A DNA stretch of 64,000 nucleotides from Arachidicoccus terrestris (GCF_020042345.1 NZ_CP083387.1:1736001-1800000), one strand, 5' to 3'; shown: positions 16,704-25,730, counted from the first letter of the stretch. Numbers and translations: made by a program. Notes: generated by a model from the sequence alone, not told the origin.

Positions 16704-17699
16704 TTAACTGGTATGCTGTGCATTTGTCAGGATATTATCCAGATTCCAGGTCAGTTTTTCCTTAAAAGGATGCACCCGGACCGGGCAGTCTTCCTTGGTA
16801 CAGATAGGGCAGCTGGTTGGCCGGCAGTCATCATAGTGCACGAACATCTCAATAGAATCACCAAATTCAGAGCTGATAAGCCGGGAAAATACATCCAGCT
16901 CCTTATGTGCCTCTTTGAGATTTAGATACCAGGGCAGGGTAAGGTGGCAGTCTACATGTAGTAGGCTGCCGTATTTGATCACTCTAAGATTATGTATATC
17001 AATCCAGTTAGGGCGTCGGTTGGCATTGAGCAGTTCCACCATCCGGCGCAGCAGATCCATGTCTGCCTCGTCCATAATACCGGCCAGGGATTTGCGAAGA
17101 ATATGGTAGCCGTTAAAAAGCACCAGAATGCCCATTCCAAAGGCAATGAGTTTATCCAGCCAGTTAAGACCGGTAAAATAAATGATCAGAAGTCCTGCTA
17201 CAATTCCCAGAGTGGAATATGTATCAACTTGCAGATGTTTACCGCTGGAAATAATTGCCAGTGACTGATTCTTTTTCCCCTGACGAATGCAGATCCATCC
17301 CGCAATATAATTGATTACCGCGGTGATGACGACCAGGATCAGTCCCCGGTCCAGATCTTCCAGAGGGCTTTTATTGACAATTCCTGTAATAGTCTGATAA
17401 AAAATCAGGATGCCGGCTCCGATAATCAGTGCCCCTTCTGCAGCAGCTGAAATAAATTCCGCTTTTCCATGGCCGTAAGGATGGTCTTTATCTTTAGGTT
17501 TAGCAGCGATGTATAGACTGTAAAGTCCGATAAAACCCGCCATGACATTCACAATACTTTCCAGGGCATCTGACAGAATCGCCACAGAATTGGTCATGTA
17601 CCAGGCAATGACCTTGATCAGGAAAAGCACAACGGAAAGTCCGCAAATCCATTTCTGTAGCCTGTAATTCTGTCTTGCTGCCTCCATAGCATACTGCAT
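16704..17699 (-). CDS. Cation diffusion facilitator (CDF) family transporter
   Basis: A 331-residue inner-membrane efflux protein for divalent metals such as zinc, cobalt, iron or manganese. Six hydrophobic helices span about residues 14-205. Metal-site signatures are visible: SDALESIVNVMAG in helix 2 and GKHLQVDTYST in helix 5. A cytoplasmic domain of about 75 residues follows. The C-terminus carries an extra four-cysteine cluster, CRPTSCPICTKEDCPVR, which could bind metal or control activity. It precedes the ECF sigma gene (gap 54 bases to the annotated stop) on the same strand, but a functional link to the SusCD locus is not shown. Metal specificity cannot be read from sequence here. Confidence 0.9.
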   Translation of the reverse strand: MQYAMEAARQNYRLQKWICGLSVVLFLIKVIAWYMTNSVAILSDALESIVNVMAGFIGLYSLYIAAKPKDKDHPYGHGKAEFISAAAEGALIIGAGILIFYQTITGIVNKSPLEDLDRGLILVVITAVINYIAGWICIRQGKKNQSLAIISSGKHLQVDTYSTLGIVAGLLIIYFTGLNWLDKLIAFGMGILVLFNGYHILRKSLAGIMDEADMDLLRRMVELLNANRRPNWIDIHNLRVIKYGSLLHVDCHLTLPWYLNLKEAHKELDVFSRLISSEFGDSIEMFVHYDDCRPTSCPICTKEDCPVRVHPFKEKLTWNLDNILTNAQHTS

Positions 17700-17732
17700 T
17701 TAGCGTCAATAAAAATCCCGATCTACGATTGT

Positions 17733-19205
17733 TTAAGTGCCGGGCGCTGCCGCCGGCGGCACATCTCCCTTCTTTCTAATCAATGACCTTACCTTTTTAA
17801 AGAATCTGAAGTAAGCCTCATTATTAAAAAGCTGGGAATCCCGCATCGCCTTGATCGTCAGGAACAACCCAATCGGAAATAACACGAACGAGGAGAGCCA
17901 CATACCGGTAAAACAGGAAACCACACCTTCCCTGGCCAGCCGCTCTCCGATGGTATTGAGCAGGTAAAAAAGCACAAAGAAAATGATAGAGAATACCAGG
18001 GGAGACCCCAGCCCGCCCTTGCGGATAATGGAGCCCAGTGGAGCACCGATCATAAACAGCAGTATGCAGGCCACCGATAGGGTAAACTTACGGTACATCT
18101 CTATATAATGCGACCGGACGCTATCCTGAAGGTCTTTAAAATCTTTGGCCGATATCTCCAGATTATTAGATGCGGCGTTTAGCTGACCTAATGCGCTGGT
18201 GATGGCGCTACGTTTAATCGAATCAGACAAGGTCCCTAAATAGGCGTCCGCCGGATCCTTCGAGCCGGTAGACCCCACCACTACTTTTTGACCAGACCAT
18301 ACGCTATCTTTATAACGGGCGGTCGATAAATAAGGGCGCATCAGCAGCCGTGTCCTTTTCTGATAGCCGGCCGACATCTGTTCCAGGGAATCAATAGCCG
18401 GCAGCAACTGACGATAGGTGAGCATCCTGGGATTATATTTGAAAGAGTTTTCGTCCGTTTTATTGAGCTTAAAACTAGACATATCAAACCTCTTTTTATA
18501 TGTTTTAAAAGACATCCGGACAAACTGGGTATTGGTTCCGTAACGGGGGCCTGTCTCTTCATAATGGTGTCCGTCTCTCAGCGTAAACTCCATCGTTAAT
18601 TTATCCGGCGTCATTTCCATGGTACCGGACTTAGCCGTCAGTAAATTATCCTGGATGTCGTGATTCTTTTCAAAGATCACGACGTCTCCGATATTTTTAC
18701 TGTCTTTATCCTTTTTCCCTACCCGGATCACATAGCCTTCGATTTTATCATAGAAGCTTCCCACTTTAATATTGAGTGCCGGTTTGGAAGAGATAATGTC
18801 GAACATCAGACGGTCTTTTTTCAGGTTGACCACCGGGATAATATTATTGGCAAACAGGTACGCAACACCACTTAGACCAATGGCGACCACTAATAGCGGC
18901 CTCATGAATCGCTCCAGTGAAATACCGGCTGATTTAATCGCCACCAGTTCAAAAGATTCTCCCAACTTGCCAAAAGTCATAATGGAAGAAAGTAAAAGCG
19001 ACAGTGGCAGGGCCAGCGGTACGATCGTAGCCGTAATAAAGCCAATAAGTTTGATCACCACCAAAGAATCCAGGCCTTTCCCAACCAAATCATCGATCCA
19101 AAGCCAGAACACCTGCATGACCAATACAAAATTGGCGATCAGGAATGTGGCGATAAAAGGGCCGACAAAGGACCTGATAATAAGTTTGTCAAGCTTTTTA
19201 ATCAT
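17733..19205 (-). CDS. LptF/LptG-family permease
   Basis: A 490-residue inner-membrane protein of the YjgP/YjgQ family. LptF and LptG form the transmembrane part of the LptB2FG ABC transporter, which extracts lipopolysaccharide from the inner membrane. Three helices in the first 120 residues (starting LDKLIIRSFVGPF) and three near residues 375-465 flank a long periplasmic beta-jellyroll domain, the standard layout. The segment MTFGKLGESFELVAIKSAG, a conserved cytoplasmic coupling region, is present. The periplasmic domain is somewhat expanded, with a Ser/Lys-rich stretch around residues 275-330. It lies downstream of the START-like gene on the same strand but is separated from it by a strong terminator. 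Whether it is F or G is not resolved. Confidence 0.88.
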   Translation of the reverse strand: MIKKLDKLIIRSFVGPFIATFLIANFVLVMQVFWLWIDDLVGKGLDSLVVIKLIGFITATIVPLALPLSLLLSSIMTFGKLGESFELVAIKSAGISLERFMRPLLVVAIGLSGVAYLFANNIIPVVNLKKDRLMFDIISSKPALNIKVGSFYDKIEGYVIRVGKKDKDSKNIGDVVIFEKNHDIQDNLLTAKSGTMEMTPDKLTMEFTLRDGHHYEETGPRYGTNTQFVRMSFKTYKKRFDMSSFKLNKTDENSFKYNPRMLTYRQLLPAIDSLEQMSAGYQKRTRLLMRPYLSTARYKDSVWSGQKVVVGSTGSKDPADAYLGTLSDSIKRSAITSALGQLNAASNNLEISAKDFKDLQDSVRSHYIEMYRKFTLSVACILLFMIGAPLGSIIRKGGLGSPLVFSIIFFVLFYLLNTIGERLAREGVVSCFTGMWLSSFVLFPIGLFLTIKAMRDSQLFNNEAYFRFFKKVRSLIRKKGDVPPAAAPGT

Positions 19206-19313
19206 GAATCTTCTTAGGGATAAGCTAAATAGGGCTCAAAAATACAGAAAGCAATTCGGGAATCGGGAAAATTATAGAAATTTTAGTCAAATACAGGGGC
19301 CATTCAAACCGAT

Positions 19314-19343
19314 AAAAAAACCTGCTGTTCAGCAGGTTTTTTT
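19314..19343 (-). terminator. Bidirectional rho-independent terminator
   Basis: Stem CCTGCT at 19321-19326 and AGCAGG at 19331-19336 with a 4-base loop GTTC, flanked by A7 on the left and T7 on the right, so it has a U-tract on either strand. It lies 15 bases after the stop codon of the START-like gene. Confidence 0.85.
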
Positions 19344-19358
19344 GAAATTCGGGTAAAA

Positions 19359-19742
19359 CTAACTGCCCAGCCGATGGAACAGCTCCTTGACCTGGTGTTC
19401 CCACATCATGGATTCATCCTTAATATCATTTTTCTCCGCAAAAGCGCTCACAGTCAGAATTGTTTGATTGGAGACTTCTGCCGTATCAATTTTAAACTCA
19501 AAATACTCCTTGGGGTCCTCATGCAGCCAACTATATCTGATACTTACATTTTCTTCAGAGGAGACTACTTTTGCCTTTTCAGGCTTACCGCCCCCCCAAG
19601 TGAAGCTATAAATACCGTCCCGCTGATCAACCAGATCAGCGAACCATTCCTGTAAACCGGCGGGAGTAGCCAAAAAACCATATAAGATATTTGGAGAGCA
19701 ACGAACCGGAAATTCTATTGAATATAATTGCCTCTTTGCCAT
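19359..19742 (-). CDS. START-like (SRPBCC) domain protein
   Basis: A 127-residue soluble protein that fills a single START/Bet v1-like fold, related to the AHSA1 (Aha1-type) group. Characteristic features are IEFPVRCSPNILYGFLATPAGLQ at the N-terminus (shown here in part: PAGLQEWFADLV), the strands DGIYSFTWGGG and EYFEFKIDTAE, and a C-terminal helix WEHQVKELFHRLG that lines the hydrophobic pocket. Such proteins bind hydrophobic ligands or act as chaperone cofactors; the ligand here is unknown. The gene stands alone, with a terminator directly after it and about 490 bases of noncoding DNA upstream. Confidence 0.8.
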   Translation of the reverse strand: MAKRQLYSIEFPVRCSPNILYGFLATPAGLQEWFADLVDQRDGIYSFTWGGGKPEKAKVVSSEENVSIRYSWLHEDPKEYFEFKIDTAEVSNQTILTVSAFAEKNDIKDESMMWEHQVKELFHRLGS

Positions 19743-20235
19743 TATGTCTGAACTTTTTATGAAACAATGCTGGTTGCAATAATAAAAAATAAATAACGGA
19801 TTAAGCTACTTTTTAAAATTATTATCCAATTTTTTTTAAAACTATTTCTAATGTATTAATTACCAATAATTTATCTTCAAATTTTAATTAATTTTCGACC
19901 TGATTTGCCTACCCGTCAGTGGAGCGGTTCAGCTCAGAGCAATACTTTGCGTGGAAAACTTGGGCAAAATTTATCACAGACGGGCATTCAAAAATTATGG
20001 GACATTAAGTATCTTGTGCCAGGTAGCCGCTGCCTAAAACTAAAATATCAGAAGAGGAAAAGGCAGAAAAAAAGGCATAATACATTTGTAACACGCTGAC
20101 GTAAGATTGAAGACCAGAGAAATTAAACAGAAAGCTTAGAGAGCAATTTGAACCGGAAGTACTCCCGAAGCTTAAAAGAATATTTTTTAGACTATATTTA
20201 CCCCAAATAGGGCAAGGAGCGCTATCGCAAGAATC
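19743..20235. other. Divergent intergenic region, AT-rich on the left side
   Basis: About 490 bases between the divergent START-like and GH3-like genes. Bases 19780-19890 are strongly AT-rich. A weak -7-like box TATATTTA at 20193-20200 precedes the GH3-like gene by 35 bases. Small open frames in this region have no protein-like composition. It presumably holds both promoters; I see no RNA gene. Confidence 0.45.
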
Positions 20236-21762
20236 ATGAAGATTTTCAGTCCAACCATATCACGACTAGCAAGGCTGCGGCATTGGCGCATTGAAGAATG
20301 GATGGCCCATCCTATCGATATCCAGCGTGAGGTTTTGCAGGATCTGGTGACCCATGGGCAAAATACCTCCTTTGGCCGTCAGTATGGCTTCAATCAAATA
20401 TTTAATACCCGTCAGTTCAAAGCGGCTGTTCCTATTCATGAATACCCGGATATAAAACCCTGTATTGACCGGATCATGCAGGGTGAGGAAAATGTGCTCT
20501 GGAACACGCCGGTCAACTGGTTCGCCAAATCAAGCGGCACCACCAGCGATAAAAGCAAGTTTATCCCGATTACCGCAGAAAGCCTTGAAAACTGCCATTA
20601 TCAGGCCGCCAAAGACGTACTGACCCTCCATTACCATAACCGGCCGGAAAGTGACCTGTTGACCGGCAAAGGGCTGGTGATCGGTGGAAGTCATCAGGTC
20701 AGCCAGCTCAATGAAGAAATCTTTTATGGAGACCTGAGTGCTGTCTTACTTCAGAACACGCCGTTTTGGGGACAATGGCTCCGTACCCCGGAGCTTTCCA
20801 TTGCCCTGATGGATGAATGGGAGGCTAAGCTGGAAGCCCTGGCAGCATCTACGATCAAAGAAGATGTGACCTCGATATCCGGTGTCCCTACATGGACCCT
20901 CATTCTGCTCAAAAGGATCCTGGAAATCACCGGAAAATCAAAAATTAAAGAAGTCTGGCCTAATCTCGAGCTCTATATGCATGGCGGTGTCTCCTTTACC
21001 CCCTACCGACAACAGTTCCAGCAGCTGCTGGGCGATACGGTTTCCTATCTGGAAATGTATAATGCGAGCGAGGGTTTTTTTGCGGTACAAGACCTGCCTG
21101 ACAGCGACGGCATGTTATTGCTCTTAAATCATGGCATCTTTTATGAGTTTATGCCCATAGAGGAATACGGCAAGCCGGAACCCAGAACCATCGGGTTAAA
21201 GGATGTGGAATTACATAAGAATTATGCGCCCGTCATATCCACCAATGGCGGCCTATGGCGGTATTTACTGGGCGACACCCTTCAATTCACGTCGCTATAC
21301 CCTTTCCGGGTAAAAGTCAGTGGCAGGATCCGCCACTTTATCAATGCCTTCGGCGAGGAGCTCATCGTGGACAATGCCGATCAGGCCATTGATTATGCCT
21401 GCCGCCGCCTGGACTGTCAGGTGACGGAATACACAGCCGCACCGATCTATTTTAGTGAGGCCTCCAACGGCGCCCATGAATGGCTGATCGAATTTGAAAA
21501 AGCACCGGAAGACATGGACACTTTTACAACAGTGCTGGATCAGCGATTGCAACAACTTAATAGTGATTATGAAGCTAAAAGGCATAAAGGGATCGCACTC
21601 AGCGAACCGGTCATCCGGGTATTGCCGCCCAGAAGTTTTAACAAGTGGCTGAAGAGCAAAAACAAACTGGGCGGTCAGCACAAGGTGCCCCGGCTCAGTA
21701 ATGACAGAAAATATATTGATGAGATCACTGCACTTCTTGCAGTGGATAAAACACCGGCATAA
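20236..21762 (+). CDS. GH3-family acyl-adenylate-forming protein
   Basis: A 508-residue member of the GH3 (auxin-responsive) family of the ANL adenylating superfamily. In plants these enzymes adenylate carboxylic acids such as jasmonate or indole-acetate and join them to amino acids. Bacterial homologs are common in Bacteroidota, but their substrates are not established. The nucleotide-binding motif SSGTTSDKSKFIPIT is present at about residues 98-112, then YMHGGVSFTPYR and LEMYNASEGFFA (the second ATP-site motif), and a smaller C-terminal domain after KVSGRIRHFINAFGEELIVDN. The gene is preceded by a noncoding region and followed 7 bases later by a small membrane-protein gene, with which it probably forms an operon. 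Confidence 0.88.
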   Translation: MKIFSPTISRLARLRHWRIEEWMAHPIDIQREVLQDLVTHGQNTSFGRQYGFNQIFNTRQFKAAVPIHEYPDIKPCIDRIMQGEENVLWNTPVNWFAKSSGTTSDKSKFIPITAESLENCHYQAAKDVLTLHYHNRPESDLLTGKGLVIGGSHQVSQLNEEIFYGDLSAVLLQNTPFWGQWLRTPELSIALMDEWEAKLEALAASTIKEDVTSISGVPTWTLILLKRILEITGKSKIKEVWPNLELYMHGGVSFTPYRQQFQQLLGDTVSYLEMYNASEGFFAVQDLPDSDGMLLLLNHGIFYEFMPIEEYGKPEPRTIGLKDVELHKNYAPVISTNGGLWRYLLGDTLQFTSLYPFRVKVSGRIRHFINAFGEELIVDNADQAIDYACRRLDCQVTEYTAAPIYFSEASNGAHEWLIEFEKAPEDMDTFTTVLDQRLQQLNSDYEAKRHKGIALSEPVIRVLPPRSFNKWLKSKNKLGGQHKVPRLSNDRKYIDEITALLAVDKTPA

Positions 21763-21769
21763 AGCACGC

Positions 21770-22018
21770 ATGAATAACAAGCAAGTTTCTAAAAAAAGAG
21801 TCAAAGATCCCAGAGAGAACAAATACCAGATCGGCATCATCGTTTCTGTTATCTTTATGTTGATCTATGGCTATTCACTCTATCTGGCGGTCCGGTTGGG
21901 CAGAACCACTAAAATCTATATAAATGGCGGCATCCTGCTGGCTTGGTTTTTACTTTGCCTGTACTGGTTGAGACAACTGGGCCGCCTGCTCAAAGAACAA
22001 CATCAACAGCAGTCATAA
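21770..22018 (+). CDS. Small two-helix membrane protein
   Basis: An 82-residue protein with a basic N-terminus (KKRVKDPREN) and two hydrophobic segments at about residues 24-43 and 50-69, ending in a Gln-rich tail. A longer frame begins at 21701 inside the GH3-like gene, but the ATG at 21770 leaves a clean 7-base gap after that gene's stop and fits the operon. I do not recognise the family. Its position immediately after the GH3-like gene suggests shared expression; a membrane anchor or partner role is speculation. Confidence 0.65.
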   Translation: MNNKQVSKKRVKDPRENKYQIGIIVSVIFMLIYGYSLYLAVRLGRTTKIYINGGILLAWFLLCLYWLRQLGRLLKEQHQQQS

Positions 22019-22156
22019 TACTGTCGGCCCTACGGTAACCTGTGACAGGCACTTCGGCAATGTTCAGTAAAAAAGATAAAGTTTTGATATTGAGCCTATA
22101 ACGGGCTGATGGCCTATTGCTGTGACATCAGCTTAGGCAATTTAGGTGACATGTCT

Positions 22157-22164
22157 TAATTTTG
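22157..22164 (+). promoter_or_regulatory. -7 promoter box of fabG
   Basis: TAATTTTG matches the Bacteroidota -7 consensus TAnnTTTG. It lies 45 bases before the fabG start codon. No good -33 TTG element was found at the expected spacing. Confidence 0.5.
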
Positions 22165-22209
22165 ACCCTCAATTCAATTAAAATTAATCATTAGAATTAC
22201 GTACCGTCC

Positions 22210-22965
22210 ATGAGTTTATTAAAAGATAAAGTAGCGATCATTACCGGGGCTGCCCGTGGCATTGGGGAAGCAATGGCCTTAAAGTTTGCAGAGCAGGGTG
22301 CTAATATTGCATTTACTTATGTCAGCGACAGCAGTAAGGAAAAGGCAGAAGCACTCACTGAAAAACTAAAGGCAATGGGAGTTCAGGCAAAGGCCTGGCA
22401 AAGCAACGCAGCTGAGTTCGACCAGGCAGAAAGTTTTATAGCAGAGGTCGTGGACAGTTTTGGGAAAGTTGACATCTGTATCAACAACGCAGGGATCAGC
22501 AAGGATAACCTATTACTCAGGTTAACTCCTGATCAATGGCACGCTGTTATTGAGACTAACCTGAACAGCGTGTATAATATCACAAAACACGTAATCCGTC
22601 CAATGATGAAAGCCAAATCCGGCTCGATCATCAACATGAGCTCTGTGGTAGGCATTGCCGGCAACGCAGGCCAAAGCGGCTATTCTGCCTCCAAGGCGGG
22701 CATTATCGGATTTACCAAATCCATAGCACAGGAACTGGGTAGCAGAAACATTCGCTGTAATGTCATCGCTCCCGGATTCATCGAAACAGATATGACCAGT
22801 TACCTCAAAGATAATCCGGCGGGAGATGCTTATCTGAAAAGCATCCCGCTCGGACGGTTTGGCAAGGCCGAGGAGGTTGCCAATACGGCCTTATTCCTCG
22901 GTTCAGATCTGAGTTCCTTTATTACGGGACAAGTGATCAATACCTGTGGCGGAATGCTGATGTAA
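22210..22965 (+). CDS. fabG: 3-oxoacyl-[acyl-carrier-protein] reductase FabG
   Basis: A 251-residue short-chain dehydrogenase/reductase that uses NADPH to reduce 3-oxoacyl-ACP in the fatty acid elongation cycle. The Rossmann motif TGAARGIGEA lies near residue 12, the NNAG motif near residue 92, and the catalytic Ser-Tyr-Lys set is visible as NMSSVVG (Ser about 142) and YSASKAG (Tyr155 and Lys159). The C-terminal ITGQVINTCGGMLM is typical of FabG. The gene has its own -7 box upstream and a rho-independent terminator directly after it, so it is probably monocistronic. Other SDR functions cannot be excluded, but the sequence is close to the FabG core. Confidence 0.9.
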   Translation: MSLLKDKVAIITGAARGIGEAMALKFAEQGANIAFTYVSDSSKEKAEALTEKLKAMGVQAKAWQSNAAEFDQAESFIAEVVDSFGKVDICINNAGISKDNLLLRLTPDQWHAVIETNLNSVYNITKHVIRPMMKAKSGSIINMSSVVGIAGNAGQSGYSASKAGIIGFTKSIAQELGSRNIRCNVIAPGFIETDMTSYLKDNPAGDAYLKSIPLGRFGKAEEVANTALFLGSDLSSFITGQVINTCGGMLM

Positions 22966-22973
22966 CAATATTT

Positions 22974-23001
22974 AAAATCGGGCAATTGTCCGATTTTTTT
23001 T
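22974..23001 (+). terminator. Terminator of fabG
   Basis: Stem AAAATCGG (22974-22981) and CCGATTTT (22990-22997) with a small loop, followed by a T-rich run to 23002. It begins 8 bases after the fabG stop codon. Confidence 0.8.
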
Positions 23002-23027
23002 TCGCAATTAATTAAAAAAAAAGAAAA

Positions 23028-23663
23028 ATGGAGATCATCAAAAAAGTCTTGCAAAGCAACAAGCAATGGGCAGAGAAGGTTGCCCTTCAGGAACCAGAAT
23101 TTTTTAAAGACCTGGCCAAAGTTCAGAACCCGGAGATCCTGTGGATCGGCTGCAGTGATTCGCGGGTACCGGCAGACCGGATTACCGGAACCCTACCTGG
23201 TGAAATCTTCGTACACCGCAATATTGCTAACCTGGTGATCCATACAGACGTTAACTTTCTGAGTGTATTGGATTACGCCGTACGGCATCTTCATGTCAAA
23301 CATGTCATTGTCTGCGGACATTATGGATGCGGTGGTGTCGGTGCTGCACTGTCTAACCACAATGTCGATCTTGTCCTCAACATGTGGCTCAGACAGATTA
23401 AGGATGTCTACATGCTATATGAACAAGAGCTGGATGGGATCAAAGATGAAACACTCAAGGCCAGAAGGCTGGTAGAGCTCAATGTTGTGGAGCAGGTAAA
23501 ACACCTGGCTAAGACGTCAATTATCCAACGGGCGTGGAAGCATGAACAGATTCCTCACCTCCATGGATGGGTCTATGGCCTGGAAGATGGGAAGATCAAC
23601 CCTATCTATGAAATGCATCCCGGTGAGCCGCTAGACCCGATCTATCAGTATGACGACATTTAA
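23028..23663 (+). CDS. can: Beta-class carbonic anhydrase
   Basis: A 211-residue zinc enzyme that interconverts CO2 and bicarbonate in the cytoplasm, supplying bicarbonate for carboxylation reactions. The zinc ligands and catalytic dyad are visible: IGCSDSRVPADRITG (Cys with the Asp-Arg pair), and VIVCGHYGCGGV (His and second Cys). FVHRNIANLV, a conserved segment between them, is intact. Length and motif spacing are those of the bacterial Can type. It lies 62 bases after fabG, but the fabG terminator separates them. A large-loop hairpin with a T-run follows. Confidence 0.93.
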   Translation: MEIIKKVLQSNKQWAEKVALQEPEFFKDLAKVQNPEILWIGCSDSRVPADRITGTLPGEIFVHRNIANLVIHTDVNFLSVLDYAVRHLHVKHVIVCGHYGCGGVGAALSNHNVDLVLNMWLRQIKDVYMLYEQELDGIKDETLKARRLVELNVVEQVKHLAKTSIIQRAWKHEQIPHLHGWVYGLEDGKINPIYEMHPGEPLDPIYQYDDI

Positions 23664-23688
23664 CTCCTGGCATTTTGCATAGACGAAC

Positions 23689-23746
23689 AATCCCGCTCCT
23701 GCTTTACCGGCCTTTCCAATAAACAGTAGCGGGATTTATTTTTTGC
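23689..23746 (+). terminator. Terminator between the convergent can and unknown gene
   Basis: A perfect 9-bp inverted repeat AATCCCGCT (23689-23697) and AGCGGGATT (23728-23736), followed by TATTTTTTG. The loop is 30 bases, larger than usual. It lies between two convergent genes. Confidence 0.6.
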
Positions 23747-23773
23747 CCTACGTTCTTTTTAACAGTTCAAACC

Positions 23774-24340
23774 CTAATACAGTGGTGTCTGGGGCTCGGC
23801 CATATAGGTCTCTACCCAATGCATAAAGTCTGAGAACGGGCCATGCATTTTATTGGTCGCATCGTCAAGCGTGGTATTATGCAGCAAAGAGCCGACTTCC
23901 AGCTCGGCGGGCAGCCGGGTCAGGATGGCCATACGCTGGCTGGTCAGATAAGATTTGACTTCTCTGCCGGTGGCTCGGGAGCCAACAGCGCTTTTGATTT
24001 CCAGGACCGCTTTCTGCGCGACCGCATATAGATGCTGACGGATGACATTGGGAGCACACTGGGTATAATCCGCTATCTTTTTTTCCAGTTGCGCCGGATA
24101 CTTATGGAAGACGACTTCCAGCCAGGTCCGGTTCATTTTAGGCATCAGCAGCTTAGCCGCTTCACTTTCTTCCCGGGTAAATTGATAAATCCCAGCCAAT
24201 ACGGCACTGATACAGGCCTGATCTAGCTTTTCAGGGTGGTATTTATGACAGGTGGGATCAGCTTTTTGTTGATTGGGGCTTTCCTTTTCCAGTCTGGCAA
24301 AGGCCAGATGGCGCTGTACGGATTCAATTAGATTTGCCAT
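23774..24340 (-). CDS. Conserved-looking hypothetical protein
   Basis: A 188-residue soluble, mostly helical protein without signal peptide or membrane segment. I do not recognise the family with confidence. The segment AVLAGIYQFTREESEAAKLL and the later repeated helices recall DUF937-like small helical proteins, but only loosely. The protein has several Cys and His residues (DPTCHKYHPEKLDQAC) near residue 30 that could bind a metal. The gene is convergent with the carbonic anhydrase and has about 155 bases of upstream noncoding sequence. Its coding status is supported by length, plausible composition and by the terminator on its 3' side. Confidence 0.6.
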   Translation of the reverse strand: MANLIESVQRHLAFARLEKESPNQQKADPTCHKYHPEKLDQACISAVLAGIYQFTREESEAAKLLMPKMNRTWLEVVFHKYPAQLEKKIADYTQCAPNVIRQHLYAVAQKAVLEIKSAVGSRATGREVKSYLTSQRMAILTRLPAELEVGSLLHNTTLDDATNKMHGPFSDFMHWVETYMAEPQTPLY

Positions 24341-24495
24341 GACATCTATATTTAGTGTGAAAGCAAAATCGCTCCTATGAAGTTACGATTTTAATTCACC
24401 CTCCCGTCAAAAGAAATTGCTAAAACCGAACAATAGGTAGTTTTTAACAATCCGAAAACATTGCAAATTAGAAGCTGATAATCAATTGATAATGT

Positions 24496-25686
24496 TTAAT
24501 CGACTCCGGATGCTCTAATGGAATCGAGGATTTTATCGCAGACTTCCTCCAGCTGCTCCTTTGTGATGATCAAAGGCGGGCCGATGCGCAGTCCTGAGGG
24601 ATTAAACAAAAACCAGTCCGCGATCAGCCCCGCTCTAATACAGTGTTCAATCACCTTTTTATTGGTATCAAAATCCTTAAATTCCAGGCAGGCCCAGAGC
24701 CCGGCCGTCCGTATTTTTCTGATGGCCGGATGGCGCAAACGCTGTTGTAAGATATGCTCTTTCTCTGGTACCGCTTCAATATAATGACCTTCCAGCAGTA
24801 CATCTAACGCGGCCAGCCCTGCAGCGCAGCTGACCGGATGCCCCGCAAAGGTGCTGATATGTCCAAGTACCGGATTATAGGTCAATTGCTGCATGAGGTT
24901 TCTGTCTGCAATAAAAGCCCCGAGCGGCATGCCGCCACCCAGCGCTTTGGCGACCAACAAAATATCAGGCGTTATCCCATACCCTTCAAAGGCGAACAGA
25001 TGGCCGGTTCTGCCAAAACCCGCCTGAATTTCATCCAGGATCAATAATGTACCTGTTGCCGTACATTTCTCCCGGATGGCTTTGATCCATTCTGGATCCG
25101 GGCTAATGATGCCGGCTTCCGCCTGCACGGTTTCCATGATAACGCAAGCGGTATCCGTATCGATGGAAGCTACTACGGCGGGATCATTGTAGTCATAATG
25201 ATAAATGCCGGGCAGTAATGGCCTGAAATTTTGCCTGAAATACTCATCACCGATCAGGCTGAGTGCCCCCTGTGTAGATCCGTGATAGCTATTGTTAAAG
25301 CAGATCATTTTGGGCCGCCCGGTTACCCTTTTTGCTAGTTTCATGGCTCCCTCAACAGCTTCCGCACCACTATTGGTGAAAAATACACTGTTCAGATGCC
25401 CAGGCAGTAGGTCACAGAGCCTTTTGGCATAGCGCACCTGCGGCGCCTCGATAAATTCTCCATAGACGATCAGGTGCATATAGGCTTTCATTTGCTTTTC
25501 GATAGCCGATAAGACCCTAGGATGACCATGACCGATATTACAGACACTGAAACCGGAGATCAGATCTATATATGTCTTTCCTTCTGCATCTTTCTGATAA
25601 ATACCTTCGGCGGAGACCATTTCCAGTGCCATCGGAGCATCTGAAGTCTGGGCCACATGCTGTAAAAATAATTCCCGGTTATTCAT
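24496..25686 (-). CDS. Class III PLP-dependent aminotransferase
   Basis: A 396-residue pyridoxal-phosphate enzyme of the acetylornithine/ornithine/4-aminobutyrate aminotransferase group. Features seen are FTNSGAEAVEGAMKLAKR (phosphate-binding region), NSYHGSTQGALS, ILDEIQAGFGRTG (Asp and Gln contacting the cofactor) and the Schiff-base lysine in LLVAKALGGGMPLGAF. A C-terminal domain ends with RIGPPLIITKEQLEEVCD. The donor and acceptor cannot be told from the sequence: no arginine, lysine or polyamine genes are adjacent. A -7 box lies 44 bases upstream. Confidence 0.88.
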   Translation of the reverse strand: MNNRELFLQHVAQTSDAPMALEMVSAEGIYQKDAEGKTYIDLISGFSVCNIGHGHPRVLSAIEKQMKAYMHLIVYGEFIEAPQVRYAKRLCDLLPGHLNSVFFTNSGAEAVEGAMKLAKRVTGRPKMICFNNSYHGSTQGALSLIGDEYFRQNFRPLLPGIYHYDYNDPAVVASIDTDTACVIMETVQAEAGIISPDPEWIKAIREKCTATGTLLILDEIQAGFGRTGHLFAFEGYGITPDILLVAKALGGGMPLGAFIADRNLMQQLTYNPVLGHISTFAGHPVSCAAGLAALDVLLEGHYIEAVPEKEHILQQRLRHPAIRKIRTAGLWACLEFKDFDTNKKVIEHCIRAGLIADWFLFNPSGLRIGPPLIITKEQLEEVCDKILDSIRASGVD

Positions 25687-25730
25687 TATTGTTGTTTGTT
25701 TGCGTAGCTTATTGTGCCTGTTGTGAGTGG

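Noticed and set aside
18772-19356. A 194-codon open frame on the plus strand
   Set aside because: It is antisense to the LptF/G permease gene and crosses its start and the terminator; its composition is not protein-like.
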